A stretch of 14,109 nucleotides of DNA, from NCBI GenBank assembly GCA_900754515.1, contig CAAEDD010000160.1:1-14109 (forward strand). The letters run 5' to 3'. This document shows, in pieces, positions 1 through 7,044 of the stretch (position 1 is its first letter; the number at the start of each line of letters is the position of its first letter). The notes under the pieces are model-generated. The model worked only from the letters and a program-made list of their open reading frames with translations. It had not been told where the DNA came from and did not search any database. The position numbers were made by a program, and so were the translations under genes. The stretch comes from an uncultured Oscillospiraceae bacterium (GTDB taxonomy: Bacteria; Bacillota; Clostridia; Oscillospirales; Oscillospiraceae).

Positions 1-11
1 TATAGCAATAC

Positions 12-54
12 CCCCCCTGATGTAGTTCTATTTTCCTACATCAGGGGGGATTTT
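12..54 (+). terminator. Rho-independent terminator of an upstream gene
   Basis: A perfect 14-bp stem (12-25 with 36-49), six C:G pairs at its base, closes a 10-nt loop and is followed by ATTTT. It most likely ends a + strand gene to the left of the window. The minus-strand side lacks a T tract (GGTATTGC follows), so it looks one-directional. Confidence 0.85.
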
Positions 55-163
55 GTCTATTGTCCGTTTTTACTGGTTCAGTTCATTTTATAAGGCCGGG
101 GAGTTTTTTCATCCGCGGACTTAAAAAGAATCAAAAATTTTTAAGAAATTTTAAGATTTATGA

Positions 164-192
164 TTGAGCATTCCTCTTTAACATGGTACTAT
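164..192 (+). promoter_or_regulatory. Probable sigma-A promoter for the acyltransferase/symporter unit
   Basis: TTGAGC (164-169) and TACTAT (187-192) are separated by exactly 17 bp. Each matches four of six consensus bases. Transcription would begin near 199, about 24 nt before the chosen start codon at 223. The stretch 60-160 before it is AT-rich and holds no gene that I can see. Confidence 0.45.
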
Positions 193-222
193 GTAATAGT
201 TAAAAGGAAGGGAAGGGTAATT

Positions 223-1365
223 ATGGATAAATATACCCGGCACAAAAAGGTCTGGCGTGTGCTGTATCATATTATTCACAGGCCTTTTGTTAGGCTTTTG
301 AACATGAGTTTCCAGACCTGCCGGGTGGAGGGACCGTGTATAGTTATTCCCAACCACGTGACAGCCATAGATCCTCTTATGGTAGCAATGAGCTTCCCGG
401 ACAAGCAGATGTATTTTGTGGCCAGCGAGCACCTTTTTCGAAAGGGCTTTATTTCGGCCCTGCTAAACTGGCTTGTGGAACCTATCCCCCGGCGCAAGGC
501 CTCCTCAGGGGTGGACAGCGTCATGGCCATCCTGCGCCATCTGCGTGCGGGTCATTCGGTCTGCCTCTTTGCCGAAGGCGAGGCCACCTGGAACGGGCGC
601 AGCGGCAGCATCTTCCCTGCTACAGGTAAAATGGTACAGCGCAGCGGTGCTACCCTTATCACCTATCGCCTGGAGGGGGCTTACCTCACCGACCCGCGCT
701 GGAGCAGCACACTGCACCGGGGACGGATATACGGGCACCCCGTAGGCATATATCCGCCGGAAACGCTGAAAGGCATGACTCCCAAGGAGATAGACGAACT
801 GATAAACGGAGACATTTATGAAGATGCCTGGGAGCGCCAGAAGACGGAGCATGTGCGTTTTAAGGGACGGAGACGGGCCGAGTTTATAGAGACGGCCCTT
901 TTCATGTGCCCAAAATGCGGCTGTATAGGCACCTTGAAGGGCCGGGGCGACCGGCTGAGCTGCAGCTGTGGTATGTCTTTGGAATACACCGAGGAAGGGA
1001 GTTTCCAGCCACCCCAGCCCTTTGAGAATATTGCCCAGTGGGATGACTGGCAGCATGAGCAGCTGAAGGAGGGGAGCTTTCCCCATGAGGGTGAGACGCT
1101 GTTCTCCGACGGTGATATGAGCCTTGTGGAGATAGGCGAAGGCCATAGGCAGCTGAAGCTTGGGCGGGGAGAACTGCGTCAATATCCCCAGCGCATCAGC
1201 TGTGCCGGACACGACTTTGAACTTGCCGATATTACGGATATGGCGATGGTACAGACCGGAGTGCTGCTTTTTTCCCACGGCGGAAAATATTATGAGATAC
1301 GCACCAAAAGACCGTGCTGCCTGAGAAAATACCTGGCGGTATGGAAGAATTCACATCTGGGCTAA
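223..1365 (+). CDS. PlsC-type lysophospholipid acyltransferase with C-terminal zinc-ribbon tail
   Basis: This 380-residue protein probably transfers an acyl chain to a lysophospholipid or related acceptor at the inner face of the membrane. The N-terminal part carries the family's HX4D motif (H45 to D50, in NHVTAID), followed by RR at 90-91 and FAEGE at 116-120, the counterpart of the usual FPEGT motif. About 140 residues beyond the core are unusual: they include a zinc-ribbon-like cysteine set (C229, C232, then C247, C249) and a tail I do not recognise. The ATG at 223 is preferred over an earlier in-frame ATG at 160 because GGAAGGGAAGGG lies just upstream of it and the probable promoter overlaps the longer version. 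It sits 15 bp before the symporter gene, suggesting one transcript. Family is secure; the substrate is unknown. Confidence 0.85.
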   Translation: MDKYTRHKKVWRVLYHIIHRPFVRLLNMSFQTCRVEGPCIVIPNHVTAIDPLMVAMSFPDKQMYFVASEHLFRKGFISALLNWLVEPIPRRKASSGVDSVMAILRHLRAGHSVCLFAEGEATWNGRSGSIFPATGKMVQRSGATLITYRLEGAYLTDPRWSSTLHRGRIYGHPVGIYPPETLKGMTPKEIDELINGDIYEDAWERQKTEHVRFKGRRRAEFIETALFMCPKCGCIGTLKGRGDRLSCSCGMSLEYTEEGSFQPPQPFENIAQWDDWQHEQLKEGSFPHEGETLFSDGDMSLVEIGEGHRQLKLGRGELRQYPQRISCAGHDFELADITDMAMVQTGVLLFSHGGKYYEIRTKRPCCLRKYLAVWKNSHLG

Positions 1366-1380
1366 AAGAAAGGGGTATAT

Positions 1381-2769
1381 ATGGATTATTCGTCAGCCAA
1401 TATCTCTCTGTGGAATATAATCATTCAGCTGGGCCTTATTGCCGGGGTCATATTGATTTCCCAGTTCCTGCGCAGCAAGGTAGCCTTTGTGAGAAAGAGC
1501 ATGATGCCGGTTGCGGTTTTAGGCGGCTTTATTTTGCTGATACTCAAGTATATAGGCCTTGTAAAGCTGGACGCGGAACTGCTGGAAATGCTAGTGTACC
1601 ACTGCATAGCGCTGGGCTTTATAGCCATGTCCCTCCGCACCACCGGCGGAAAAATGTCCGGCGGAGGCCAACGGGTGGGCCTTCGCTCCGGAGCGCTGAT
1701 AGTGGGTACATATCTGGTACAGGGAGTGGCCGGGCTGATAATAACCATGGGCCTGGCTTATACGATAATGCCGGGACTTTTTAAGGCAGCGGGCCTCCTG
1801 CTGCCCATGGGTTACGGCCAGGGCCCGGGTCAGGCCAACAATATCGGCGGCAGCTATGAGGCCATGGGCTTTGCCGGCGGCCAAAGCTTTGGCTTGGCAA
1901 TAGCCGCTTCCGGATACCTCTGCGCCTGTATCGTGGGTGTTATCATGCTCAATATTCTCAGCCGCAGTCACAAGATAAATCCCAGGACGGAAAACAAAAA
2001 CAGCAAGGATTTATCTGTGGGCTTCTTCCAGGACAACAATGAGCTGCCAGTCTCCGACTCCATTGACCGCCTGTCGGTACAGTTTGCCCTTATATTGCTG
2101 GTGTACCTGCTGACTTACCTGCTCACCAAAGGCTTGGCGGGGGGAGTGACCTCTCTGGCCCCCGGGCTGACGGATACGGTGAATACCCTGCTGTGGGGAT
2201 TCAACTTCGTGGTGGGCTCGGCAGTGGCCATGCTGGTGCGCCTGCTGCTGAACAAGGCCCAGAAGTCCAAAATAATAGAGCACCAATATCAAAACAACTA
2301 TCTATTGAATCGCCTGTCCGGTTTCTTCTTTGATATAATGATAGTCGCCGGTATCTCAGCCATCAACATGGAAGAACTCAGCGGGCTGTGGCTGCCCTTT
2401 GCTCTGCTGAGCTTGGCAGGGGCGGTGCTCACATGGCTGTTCCTGCGCTGGGTGTGCAAAAAGCTTTACCCCGACTATTATTATGAGGGCCTCATCTCCA
2501 TGTATGGCATGCTCACCGGGACAATCGGCTCGGGCATACTGCTGCTCAGGGAGATAGACCCGGATTATTCCACCCCGGCGGCAAACAACCTGCTTACGGG
2601 CAGCAGCTTTGCCATCATCTTCGGTGCGCCCATACTGGTGCTGGTGAGTCTGGCGCCAAAATCCGACCTGCTGTGCTTTGCCACATTGTGCATAGCGGCG
2701 GTGTATCTGGTGTTGCTGGTGCTGGTGATCTTCAAAGCCGGGGGCAAAAAGGAAAAGGGGAAGAACTGA
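1381..2769 (+). CDS. GltS-like sodium/glutamate-type symporter
   Basis: A 462-residue, very hydrophobic protein with roughly eleven or twelve membrane segments in two halves separated by a polar loop (about residues 200-225), the layout of the ESS (glutamate:sodium symporter) family. The glycine-rich re-entrant motif GQGPGQANN lies near residues 146-154, and the second half has the matching GTIGSGILLLREIDP and GSSFAIIFGAP stretches. Its job is probably sodium-driven uptake of glutamate or a related anionic compound; the divergent motif means the substrate is uncertain. AAAGGGG precedes the ATG. It follows the acyltransferase by 15 bp and is followed by a strong hairpin, so it is the last gene of the unit. 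It is somewhat longer than E. coli GltS. Confidence 0.85.
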   Translation: MDYSSANISLWNIIIQLGLIAGVILISQFLRSKVAFVRKSMMPVAVLGGFILLILKYIGLVKLDAELLEMLVYHCIALGFIAMSLRTTGGKMSGGGQRVGLRSGALIVGTYLVQGVAGLIITMGLAYTIMPGLFKAAGLLLPMGYGQGPGQANNIGGSYEAMGFAGGQSFGLAIAASGYLCACIVGVIMLNILSRSHKINPRTENKNSKDLSVGFFQDNNELPVSDSIDRLSVQFALILLVYLLTYLLTKGLAGGVTSLAPGLTDTVNTLLWGFNFVVGSAVAMLVRLLLNKAQKSKIIEHQYQNNYLLNRLSGFFFDIMIVAGISAINMEELSGLWLPFALLSLAGAVLTWLFLRWVCKKLYPDYYYEGLISMYGMLTGTIGSGILLLREIDPDYSTPAANNLLTGSSFAIIFGAPILVLVSLAPKSDLLCFATLCIAAVYLVLLVLVIFKAGGKKEKGKN

Positions 2770-2776
2770 AAACCCG

Positions 2777-2847
2777 CCCCGTGAAACGGGGGAATGTTTA
2801 AAATGAAATCCGGGGCTGCTCTTTTGCAGAGCCCCGGATTTTGCGTG
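2777..2847. terminator. Bidirectional terminator between convergent genes
   Basis: A perfect 12-bp stem (2806-2817 with 2830-2841) around a 12-nt loop ends in TTTT on the + strand, and on the minus strand its stem ends in ATTTCATTTT. A small hairpin (2777-2782 with 2786-2791) precedes it. It separates the convergent symporter and Crp-family genes and can serve both. Confidence 0.8.
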
Positions 2848-2867
2848 TTTTTCGCAGCCATATTTTG

Positions 2868-3545
2868 TCACGGAGATTCTTCAGCCAAATGCAGACTGAA
2901 CCAGGAGCCCTTGGTGTCAAGCAGGCCGTCCTTTTTCAGCTTGCCTATCTCCGTCGACATGGCGGAGCGCTCCACGCCCAGGTAATCCGCCAGGGTCTGC
3001 CGGTCACAGGGAATGACAAATTCGGAGCTTCCCTGCCGTTTGGCCTGATCCAGAAGATAGGACAGGAGTTTGTCCCGGGTAGTTTTTCTGGACATGTACC
3101 GTATCTTTTGTGTAAACTCCAGGTTCTTCCTGGCAATACCCTGAAGCAGATTCTGTATCAGCAGGCTGTGAAAATGGCAGGAGCTGGAGCACATGGTAAG
3201 TACCCTCCGGCAGTCTAAAAGAAGCACCAGACTGTCCCTGAGAGCTATCACGCTTACAGGCATGGTCTCCAGCCCGGCGCAGGAAAATACCTCTCCAAAG
3301 GACTCACCCGGCGACAGGATCGACAGCACACTTCTGTTTCCGTAGTAATCATCCTGGACCACCTGAACGGCGCCGGAGATTACAAGCCCCACCAATTGGG
3401 CGGGTTCGCCCTCCAGAAAAACAGGCGCCCCCTTGGAGACACTTACAAACTTCCCACCCAGGCATCCCAGCATGGCCTTAAGATCGTCATGGCTGATCCC
3501 GGAAAACAAAGGACATTGGGATAAAACAGAGAAATATTTTTCCAC
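2868..3545 (-). CDS. Crp/Fnr-family transcriptional regulator
   Basis: A 225-residue protein with an N-terminal cyclic-nucleotide-type beta-barrel sensor domain (about residues 10-120, including GAPVFLEGEPA and LSPGESFGEVF), a long dimer helix, and a C-terminal winged helix-turn-helix (about 155-215, around DRQTLADYLGVERSAMSTEI). It should act as a cytoplasmic dimeric DNA-binding regulator. There is no Fnr-style N-terminal cysteine cluster, so its signal is unlikely to be sensed by an Fnr-type iron-sulfur cluster. The GTG at 3545 is chosen because GGAGG lies 7 nt upstream; a longer frame to 3590 would begin inside the promoter. It is divergent from the ferredoxin-like gene, which is its most likely target. 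A palindrome in its own leader suggests self-repression. Confidence 0.88.
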   Translation of the reverse strand: MEKYFSVLSQCPLFSGISHDDLKAMLGCLGGKFVSVSKGAPVFLEGEPAQLVGLVISGAVQVVQDDYYGNRSVLSILSPGESFGEVFSCAGLETMPVSVIALRDSLVLLLDCRRVLTMCSSSCHFHSLLIQNLLQGIARKNLEFTQKIRYMSRKTTRDKLLSYLLDQAKRQGSSEFVIPCDRQTLADYLGVERSAMSTEIGKLKKDGLLDTKGSWFSLHLAEESP

Positions 3546-3558
3546 GAAAGACCTCCGA

Positions 3559-3574
3559 TGTTGGAATTCCAACA
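3559..3574. promoter_or_regulatory. Perfect 16-bp palindrome, probable operator of the Crp/Fnr regulator
   Basis: TGTTGGAATTCCAACA is fully self-complementary and lies between the regulator's promoter and its ribosome binding site. A size and symmetry of this kind suits a Crp/Fnr dimer. It differs from the classical Crp (TGTGA...TCACA) and Fnr (TTGAT...ATCAA) boxes. Binding here would block transcription of the regulator; for the + strand gene it lies upstream and could activate. Confidence 0.6.
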
Positions 3575-3588
3575 GATATAATGACCAC

Positions 3589-3617
3589 ATTATATTAAAA
3601 TAAATCTATAAGGTCAA
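3589..3617 (-). promoter_or_regulatory. Sigma-A promoter of the Crp/Fnr-family gene
   Basis: Read on the minus strand, TTGACC (3617-3612) and a perfect TATAAT (3594-3589) are 17 bp apart. Transcription should start near 3582, placing the 16-bp palindrome at about +9 to +24 of the message. Confidence 0.75.
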
Positions 3618-3641
3618 GAACATGGATAAGGAGGATGGACA

Positions 3642-4337
3642 ATGATCCGTAAGATAATACATATTGACGAGGAAAAGTGCAATGGCTGCGGCGCCTGTGC
3701 CGCGGCCTGCCATGAAAGTGCCATCGGCATGGTAGATGGAAAGGCCAAACTGCTGCGGGACGATTATTGTGACGGCCTGGGGGACTGCCTGCCCGCTTGT
3801 CCCACCGGGGCCATCAGCTTTGTGGAGAGGGAGGCGGCGGCCTATGACGAGAGAGCGGTGCAGGAGAACCGGAAAAAACAGCAGCAACCCCAAGCCGCCG
3901 GTTGCCCAGGCCACCAGCCCAAAAGGCTGAATGTTCAGGTTCATGCCCCGGCTCCGGCACCGGGAGCCGCCGCTTCTCAGCTGGGACAGTGGCCCTGCCA
4001 GATAAAGCTGGTGCCGGTGAATGCTCCGTATTTTGACGGAGCAAAGCTGCTGATAGCAGCCGACTGCTCTGCCTATGCCTATGCAAACATGCACCTGGAT
4101 TTTATGCGGGGTAAGATAACTCTTGTGGGCTGCCCAAAGCTGGACGGTGTGGATTACAGTGAAAAGCTGACTGAGATCATCAGCAACAACAATATCCAGA
4201 GCCTTACAATTGTAAGAATGGAGGTACCCTGTTGCGGCGGACTGGAGCTTGCCGCTAAAAAAGCCCTGCAGGCCAGCGGAAAATTTATCCCATGGCAGGT
4301 GGTGACCATTTCTGTGGACGGCCGCATTTTGGACTGA
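3642..4337 (+). CDS. Ferredoxin-like 4Fe-4S protein with cysteine-containing C-terminal domain
   Basis: A 231-residue soluble protein. The N-terminus is a bacterial ferredoxin domain: C13-x2-C16-x2-C19-x3-C23, then C43-x5-C49-x3-C53-P, where the second motif lacks one of the usual four cysteines. A proline/alanine/glutamine-rich linker (about 80-115) leads to a C-terminal domain with isolated cysteines in AADCSAY, GCPKLD and the CCGG pair. I take it to be an electron-transfer protein; the C-terminal domain could bind a further cofactor or partner. Proteins of this build are commonly found beside Crp/Fnr regulators in anaerobic Firmicutes, as here. GGAGG lies 9 nt before the ATG. The exact electron partner is not visible. 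Confidence 0.8.
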   Translation: MIRKIIHIDEEKCNGCGACAAACHESAIGMVDGKAKLLRDDYCDGLGDCLPACPTGAISFVEREAAAYDERAVQENRKKQQQPQAAGCPGHQPKRLNVQVHAPAPAPGAAASQLGQWPCQIKLVPVNAPYFDGAKLLIAADCSAYAYANMHLDFMRGKITLVGCPKLDGVDYSEKLTEIISNNNIQSLTIVRMEVPCCGGLELAAKKALQASGKFIPWQVVTISVDGRILD

Positions 4338-4702
4338 GACGATAGATGAAATAAGAAAAAGTCAGGATCACCCGTTTTACGGGTGGTCCTGACTTTTCCA
4401 GGCTCAGGGTACAGGGCCGGGGAAAGACCATAGCTTAGTTGCCCGTCCTCGGGCATATTATGTACATTTACCGGAATTTCAATGCTGCTGCCCGAAATGG
4501 AGACTGGGGAGGAGACAATATAAAAGCTCAGCGAGTAGCCGGGAATAGCCAGGGCGGCCAAAGCCGCCGCCACCAGATCAAGGCCGATGAGCAGGACGGC
4601 GAAGAAACTGCTTGTTTTGCTGTTGAGCAGCCTGGATGTGAGACAATATTCCTGCTTTTTGTCGTGCAGCTTCTGAAAAACATCTTGATTTGTTCTCTTC
4701 AC
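4154..4702 (-). CDS. Doubtful membrane-protein ORF, possibly a gene remnant
   Basis: A minus-strand frame of 182 residues from a GTG at 4702. Its first half looks protein-like: a charged stretch (KRTNQDVFQKLHDKKQEY), one strong membrane segment (about residues 45-65, LLIGLDLVAAALAALAIPG) and a probably external tail. I do not recognise it. The frame then reads through both arms of the 4357-4397 terminator and 184 bases antisense to the ferredoxin-like gene, which a real gene would not be expected to do. In another minus frame a TGA stands about 20 bp before the hairpin, so a one-base frameshift may have removed the original stop. A possible minus promoter (TTGACG 4789-4784, TAAAAC 4767-4762) lies upstream. 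Treat as remnant or small unknown membrane protein. Confidence 0.3.
   Translation of the reverse strand: MKRTNQDVFQKLHDKKQEYCLTSRLLNSKTSSFFAVLLIGLDLVAAALAALAIPGYSLSFYIVSSPVSISGSSIEIPVNVHNMPEDGQLSYGLSPALYPEPGKVRTTRKTGDPDFFLFHLSSQSKMRPSTEMVTTCHGINFPLACRAFLAASSSPPQQGTSILTIVRLWILLLLMISVSFSL
4357..4402. terminator. Long hairpin terminator, usable on both strands
   Basis: A 19-bp stem (4357-4375 with 4379-4397, one T:G pair) closes a 3-nt loop. On the + strand it ends with TTTT, 20 bp after the ferredoxin-like gene. On the minus strand it is followed by TTTTTCTTATTT, an even better termination signal, suggesting that a minus-strand transcript also ends here or once did. Confidence 0.8.
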
Positions 4703-4933
4703 TCCTGCGGGCGTGCTCCTTTCAAGAATTCTTCCAGCAGTTTCGACATAGCATGTCTTTTGTTTTACAGATTGGAAAAGCTTCGTCAATATTTTTTGCG
4801 GAATAAAACAACATATATATTAAGGATGCAAAGGATTCAAAAGCTGAAGCGAGTACCACCTTGACAAATCGCATAATTTCCCAATTCCTGCAAACAATAG
4901 AAATGCAAACGCAAAGCAAGGAGAGAAAGGTTT

Positions 4934-5107
4934 ATGAAAGCAACAGGAATCGTCCGCAGAATAGACGATCTTGGCCGAGTGGTCATACCCAAAGAAATTC
5001 GCCGTACCATGCGCATCCGGGAGGGCGACCCGTTACAGACGACATTGGTATCGTGGGAAAAGTTCTGTTTTGGAATCTTGGATCTGGCCAAACGGGAAGG
5101 CTGGTAA
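4934..5107 (+). pseudogene. spoVT: Truncated SpoVT/AbrB-type regulator (DNA-binding domain only)
   Basis: The ATG at 4934 (AAGGAG upstream) opens a 57-residue frame whose first 34 residues are an almost exact SpoVT N-terminus: MKATGIVRRIDDLGRVVIPK, then EIRRTMRIREGDPL. This is the swapped-hairpin AbrB DNA-binding domain. Right after it similarity is lost and the frame ends at TAA 5107, whereas SpoVT is normally about 180 residues with a GAF-like sensor domain. I could not find that sensor domain in the other frames downstream, so a deletion or rearrangement is more likely than a single frameshift. A short protein with only the DNA-binding domain could still fold and dimerise, so residual function is possible. 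Confidence 0.65.
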
Positions 5108-5235
5108 TTGTACATAGCGACGGAATTTTAAGGCCCAACGATGAATATCTGAGAGGAATGAAAAAGGCAGTTACAGACAATGTTGTGTACAGCCGGGACA
5201 CGGCGGCATATTGGCCCAAGCACAGGCCGCCATTG

Positions 5236-5271
5236 AAAAAAACACCCTCACAAACAGAATGTGGGGGTGTT
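5236..5271 (-). terminator. Probable terminator of the CoA-transferase gene
   Basis: A 12-bp stem (5241-5252 with 5260-5271, one wobble pair) and 7-nt loop is followed on the minus strand by a run of six or more T (the A run at 5236-5242). It lies about 135 bp after the CoA-transferase stop codon. The bases 5108-5235 before it hold no gene I can support. Confidence 0.65.
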
Positions 5272-5319
5272 AAAAATAGTTGCAGTTATAATAGAAAACT
5301 AAACGTGGAAGAGCTTGTT

Positions 5320-5362
5320 TGCGCCCTGCTTTTTATGCCATTGGCACAAAGAGCAGGGCGCA
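5320..5362. other. Stable hairpin, role unknown
   Basis: An 11-bp GC-rich stem (5320-5330 with 5352-5362) closes a 21-nt loop containing a smaller inner stem (TGCC 5336-5339 with GGCA 5343-5346). Neither strand has a T tract after it, so it is not a standard terminator. It lies in the 3' leader region of the CoA-transferase message and may protect that end. Confidence 0.4.
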
Positions 5363-5405
5363 CTCATTCCACTGCTCCTCATTTTCTAAATTGAAGCCCA
5401 GCAGA

Positions 5406-6728
5406 CTAAGCTTCGAGATGCACTCTGCTTATATCTGCAGCCATGGGGCGTATGAGACCGGACACACAGGCCTGTTCAAATAATTCTCTGCGGAAATCGG
5501 GGTGAGCAATATTGATTATGGCATAGGCCCGCTCTTCCAGGGGCTTGTTGAATACGTCAGCTATGCCCCACTCAGTGACCAGGTACATGACATCACAGCG
5601 TTGGGCTGTTATTACGGCCCCCTGAGGCAGAGAGAGCCGGATGTTGGAGGTGACCTGGCCGGCTTTATCGGTATGTGTGGATGCCAGTGCAAGGAAGCTG
5701 CGGCCGCCTTCGCCCTCAGCGGCTCCACGGGCAAAGTCTACCTGGCCGCCTATACCCGAATACTGCCCGGCTCCGTAGTTCTCAGAACACACCTGACCGG
5801 TGAGGTCCGCCATGAAACAAGAGTTTATTGAAACAAAATTTTTTATTTGAGATATTTTGAAGGGGTTGTTTATTTCGTCTATAGGAGCGAACTTTACGTA
5901 GGGAAGGAACTCGTCGTCTATTAGGCCGTTGGCGGGCAAAGCAAAGGACGCCTGTACATTATCCAGGTTAACAGCGCCGCAGCGCATGAGCTCCAGCAAT
6001 GCCTCTGTGAGGACTTCGCTGTATATGCCCAGATTGCGTCTGTCACTCAGCTCGTAAGCAATGGAGTTGGGTATGCCGCCTATACCTATCTGCAACACAT
6101 CTCCGTCTTTTATATAGGGAAGGATATGCTGAGCTATGCGTTTTTCCCGGGGAGTCGAAGGCTTGCCCTCATATGGCCGGACAGGGTGGTCACTGTAACA
6201 CAGCGCGGTGACACGACTCAGATGAATCTTTGTATGCACGCCGGACACCCTCTGCTGCCTTGGATTGACCTGTAAAATTATTTTGCTTGCAAGCTCATCC
6301 ACCTTGGCCCAGCATACACCTCGCGAGCCGTAATAAAGATAGCCGTCCTCGTCCGGCGCAGAGCACTCCATTATCAGGGTGTTGACTTTATATACGTCCC
6401 GCATGGCCCGATAAAAGTTGTGGTAGTGTATGGAGTTGGGCTGAATATTGCCTCCGGAATAGTTCCTGCGCTCCGAGGAGCCCAAGAAAATAGAGGCGTA
6501 CTGCACACGCTCGAAACAAGATTTATCAGTCACTGCCAAAAAATCATCACCGTTGGTGCTGCCTATCATTCTTACCCTTGCCAAGTCCTCACGGGCACAG
6601 ATAGCATCGACCAGTGGTACGGCAAGATTTCCCGCACAGCCCACAAAGATTACGTCGCCGGGCTCTATGAGCGCGGCAGCCTCTTCTGTGGACATCATTT
6701 TACTACAGTATAATTCTTTCCAATCCAT
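5406..6728 (-). CDS. Family I CoA-transferase (acetyl-CoA hydrolase/4-hydroxybutyrate CoA-transferase type)
   Basis: A 440-residue cytoplasmic enzyme expected to move CoA between a short-chain acyl-CoA (often acetyl-CoA) and an organic acid. The N-terminal domain opens with MDWKELY and IEPGDVIFVGCAGN. The C-terminal domain has GIGGIPNSIAYEL followed by LGIYSEVLTE, where the glutamate in YSE matches the catalytic Glu that forms the glutamyl-CoA intermediate, and the glycine-rich GIGGQVDFARGA near the end. The ATG at 6728 fits the family's N-terminus; a GTG at 6743 in the same frame has no spaced ribosome binding site. A 44-bp tandem duplication covers this start, so the leader is altered. It follows the ligase operon but is separated from it by a strong terminator, so it probably has its own promoter. 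Substrate unknown. Confidence 0.85.
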   Translation of the reverse strand: MDWKELYCSKMMSTEEAAALIEPGDVIFVGCAGNLAVPLVDAICAREDLARVRMIGSTNGDDFLAVTDKSCFERVQYASIFLGSSERRNYSGGNIQPNSIHYHNFYRAMRDVYKVNTLIMECSAPDEDGYLYYGSRGVCWAKVDELASKIILQVNPRQQRVSGVHTKIHLSRVTALCYSDHPVRPYEGKPSTPREKRIAQHILPYIKDGDVLQIGIGGIPNSIAYELSDRRNLGIYSEVLTEALLELMRCGAVNLDNVQASFALPANGLIDDEFLPYVKFAPIDEINNPFKISQIKNFVSINSCFMADLTGQVCSENYGAGQYSGIGGQVDFARGAAEGEGGRSFLALASTHTDKAGQVTSNIRLSLPQGAVITAQRCDVMYLVTEWGIADVFNKPLEERAYAIINIAHPDFRRELFEQACVSGLIRPMAADISRVHLEA

Positions 6729-6812
6729 TGTATGAAGCTGCACCTTTCCAAATCTTCATTGGTCTGTTCCATTGTATGAAGCTGCACCTTTCCAAATCTT
6801 CATTGGTCTGTG
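6725..6812. repeat. 44-bp tandem direct duplication across the CoA-transferase start
   Basis: Bases 6725-6768 are repeated at 6769-6812 with a single difference at the last base. The inner copy contains the ATG and leader of the CoA-transferase; the outer copy contains a second ATG (6772) that opens a short out-of-frame peptide. Forty-four is not a multiple of three, so any upstream frame is shifted by the duplication. Confidence 0.9.
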
Positions 6813-6859
6813 GATCAGGGACAAAAACCATGGCGGCGTCTCCATAATCCGAAAGGAAT

Positions 6860-6888
6860 CTTAAACTTGATAAAAGAGCTGCATCCAA
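6860..6888 (-). promoter_or_regulatory. Possible promoter of the CoA-transferase gene
   Basis: On the minus strand TTGGAT (6888-6883) and TTTAAG (6865-6860) are spaced by 17 bp, each with four of six consensus bases. It lies between the upstream operon's terminator and the CoA-transferase start, where a promoter is needed. The match is only moderate. Confidence 0.3.
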
Positions 6889-6947
6889 ACTTATCTCGGT
6901 CTTCATGCTGCTGCATCATGAAGCTTGGCGGCAGCTGACCCGCTTTC

Positions 6948-6983
6948 AAAAAACGGTCCGGTAACAATGCCGGACCGTTTTTT
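6948..6983. terminator. Strong bidirectional terminator at the end of the ligase operon
   Basis: A perfect 14-bp stem (6948-6961 with 6970-6983) includes six A:T pairs, so a T6 tract follows the GC core on either strand. It lies 61 bp after the stop of the last operon gene and insulates the CoA-transferase gene. Confidence 0.88.
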
Positions 6984-7044
6984 ATGAAGCTAATATAATC
7001 GATCTGTTCAGCAATGCCCTAAGGCGCGACCGGCTGTAGGGCAA

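Noticed and set aside
505..1278. 257-residue minus-strand open frame inside the acyltransferase gene
   Set aside because: It is fully antisense to a gene with clear motifs, has no ribosome binding site context and an unnatural composition.
2777..2841. CRISPR-like or mobile-element repeat reading of the paired hairpins
   Set aside because: The two hairpins differ in sequence and are simply a terminator region; no spacer-repeat periodicity or transposase is present anywhere in the window.
2356..2871. 171-residue minus-strand frame rich in Q and H
   Set aside because: It is antisense to the symporter, crosses the bidirectional terminator, and its Gln/His richness is the typical shadow of a Leu-rich membrane protein.
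4861..5394. 177-residue plus-strand frame over the SpoVT remnant
   Set aside because: It reads the clear AbrB coding part in a different frame; after it the frame runs through the hairpin at 5241-5271. I saw no family resemblance, and it does not restore the SpoVT sensor domain.
6703..6906. 67-residue frame upstream of the CoA-transferase
   Set aside because: No ribosome binding site, it ends inside the CoA-transferase, and its C-terminal part is only the 44-bp repeat read in two frames.
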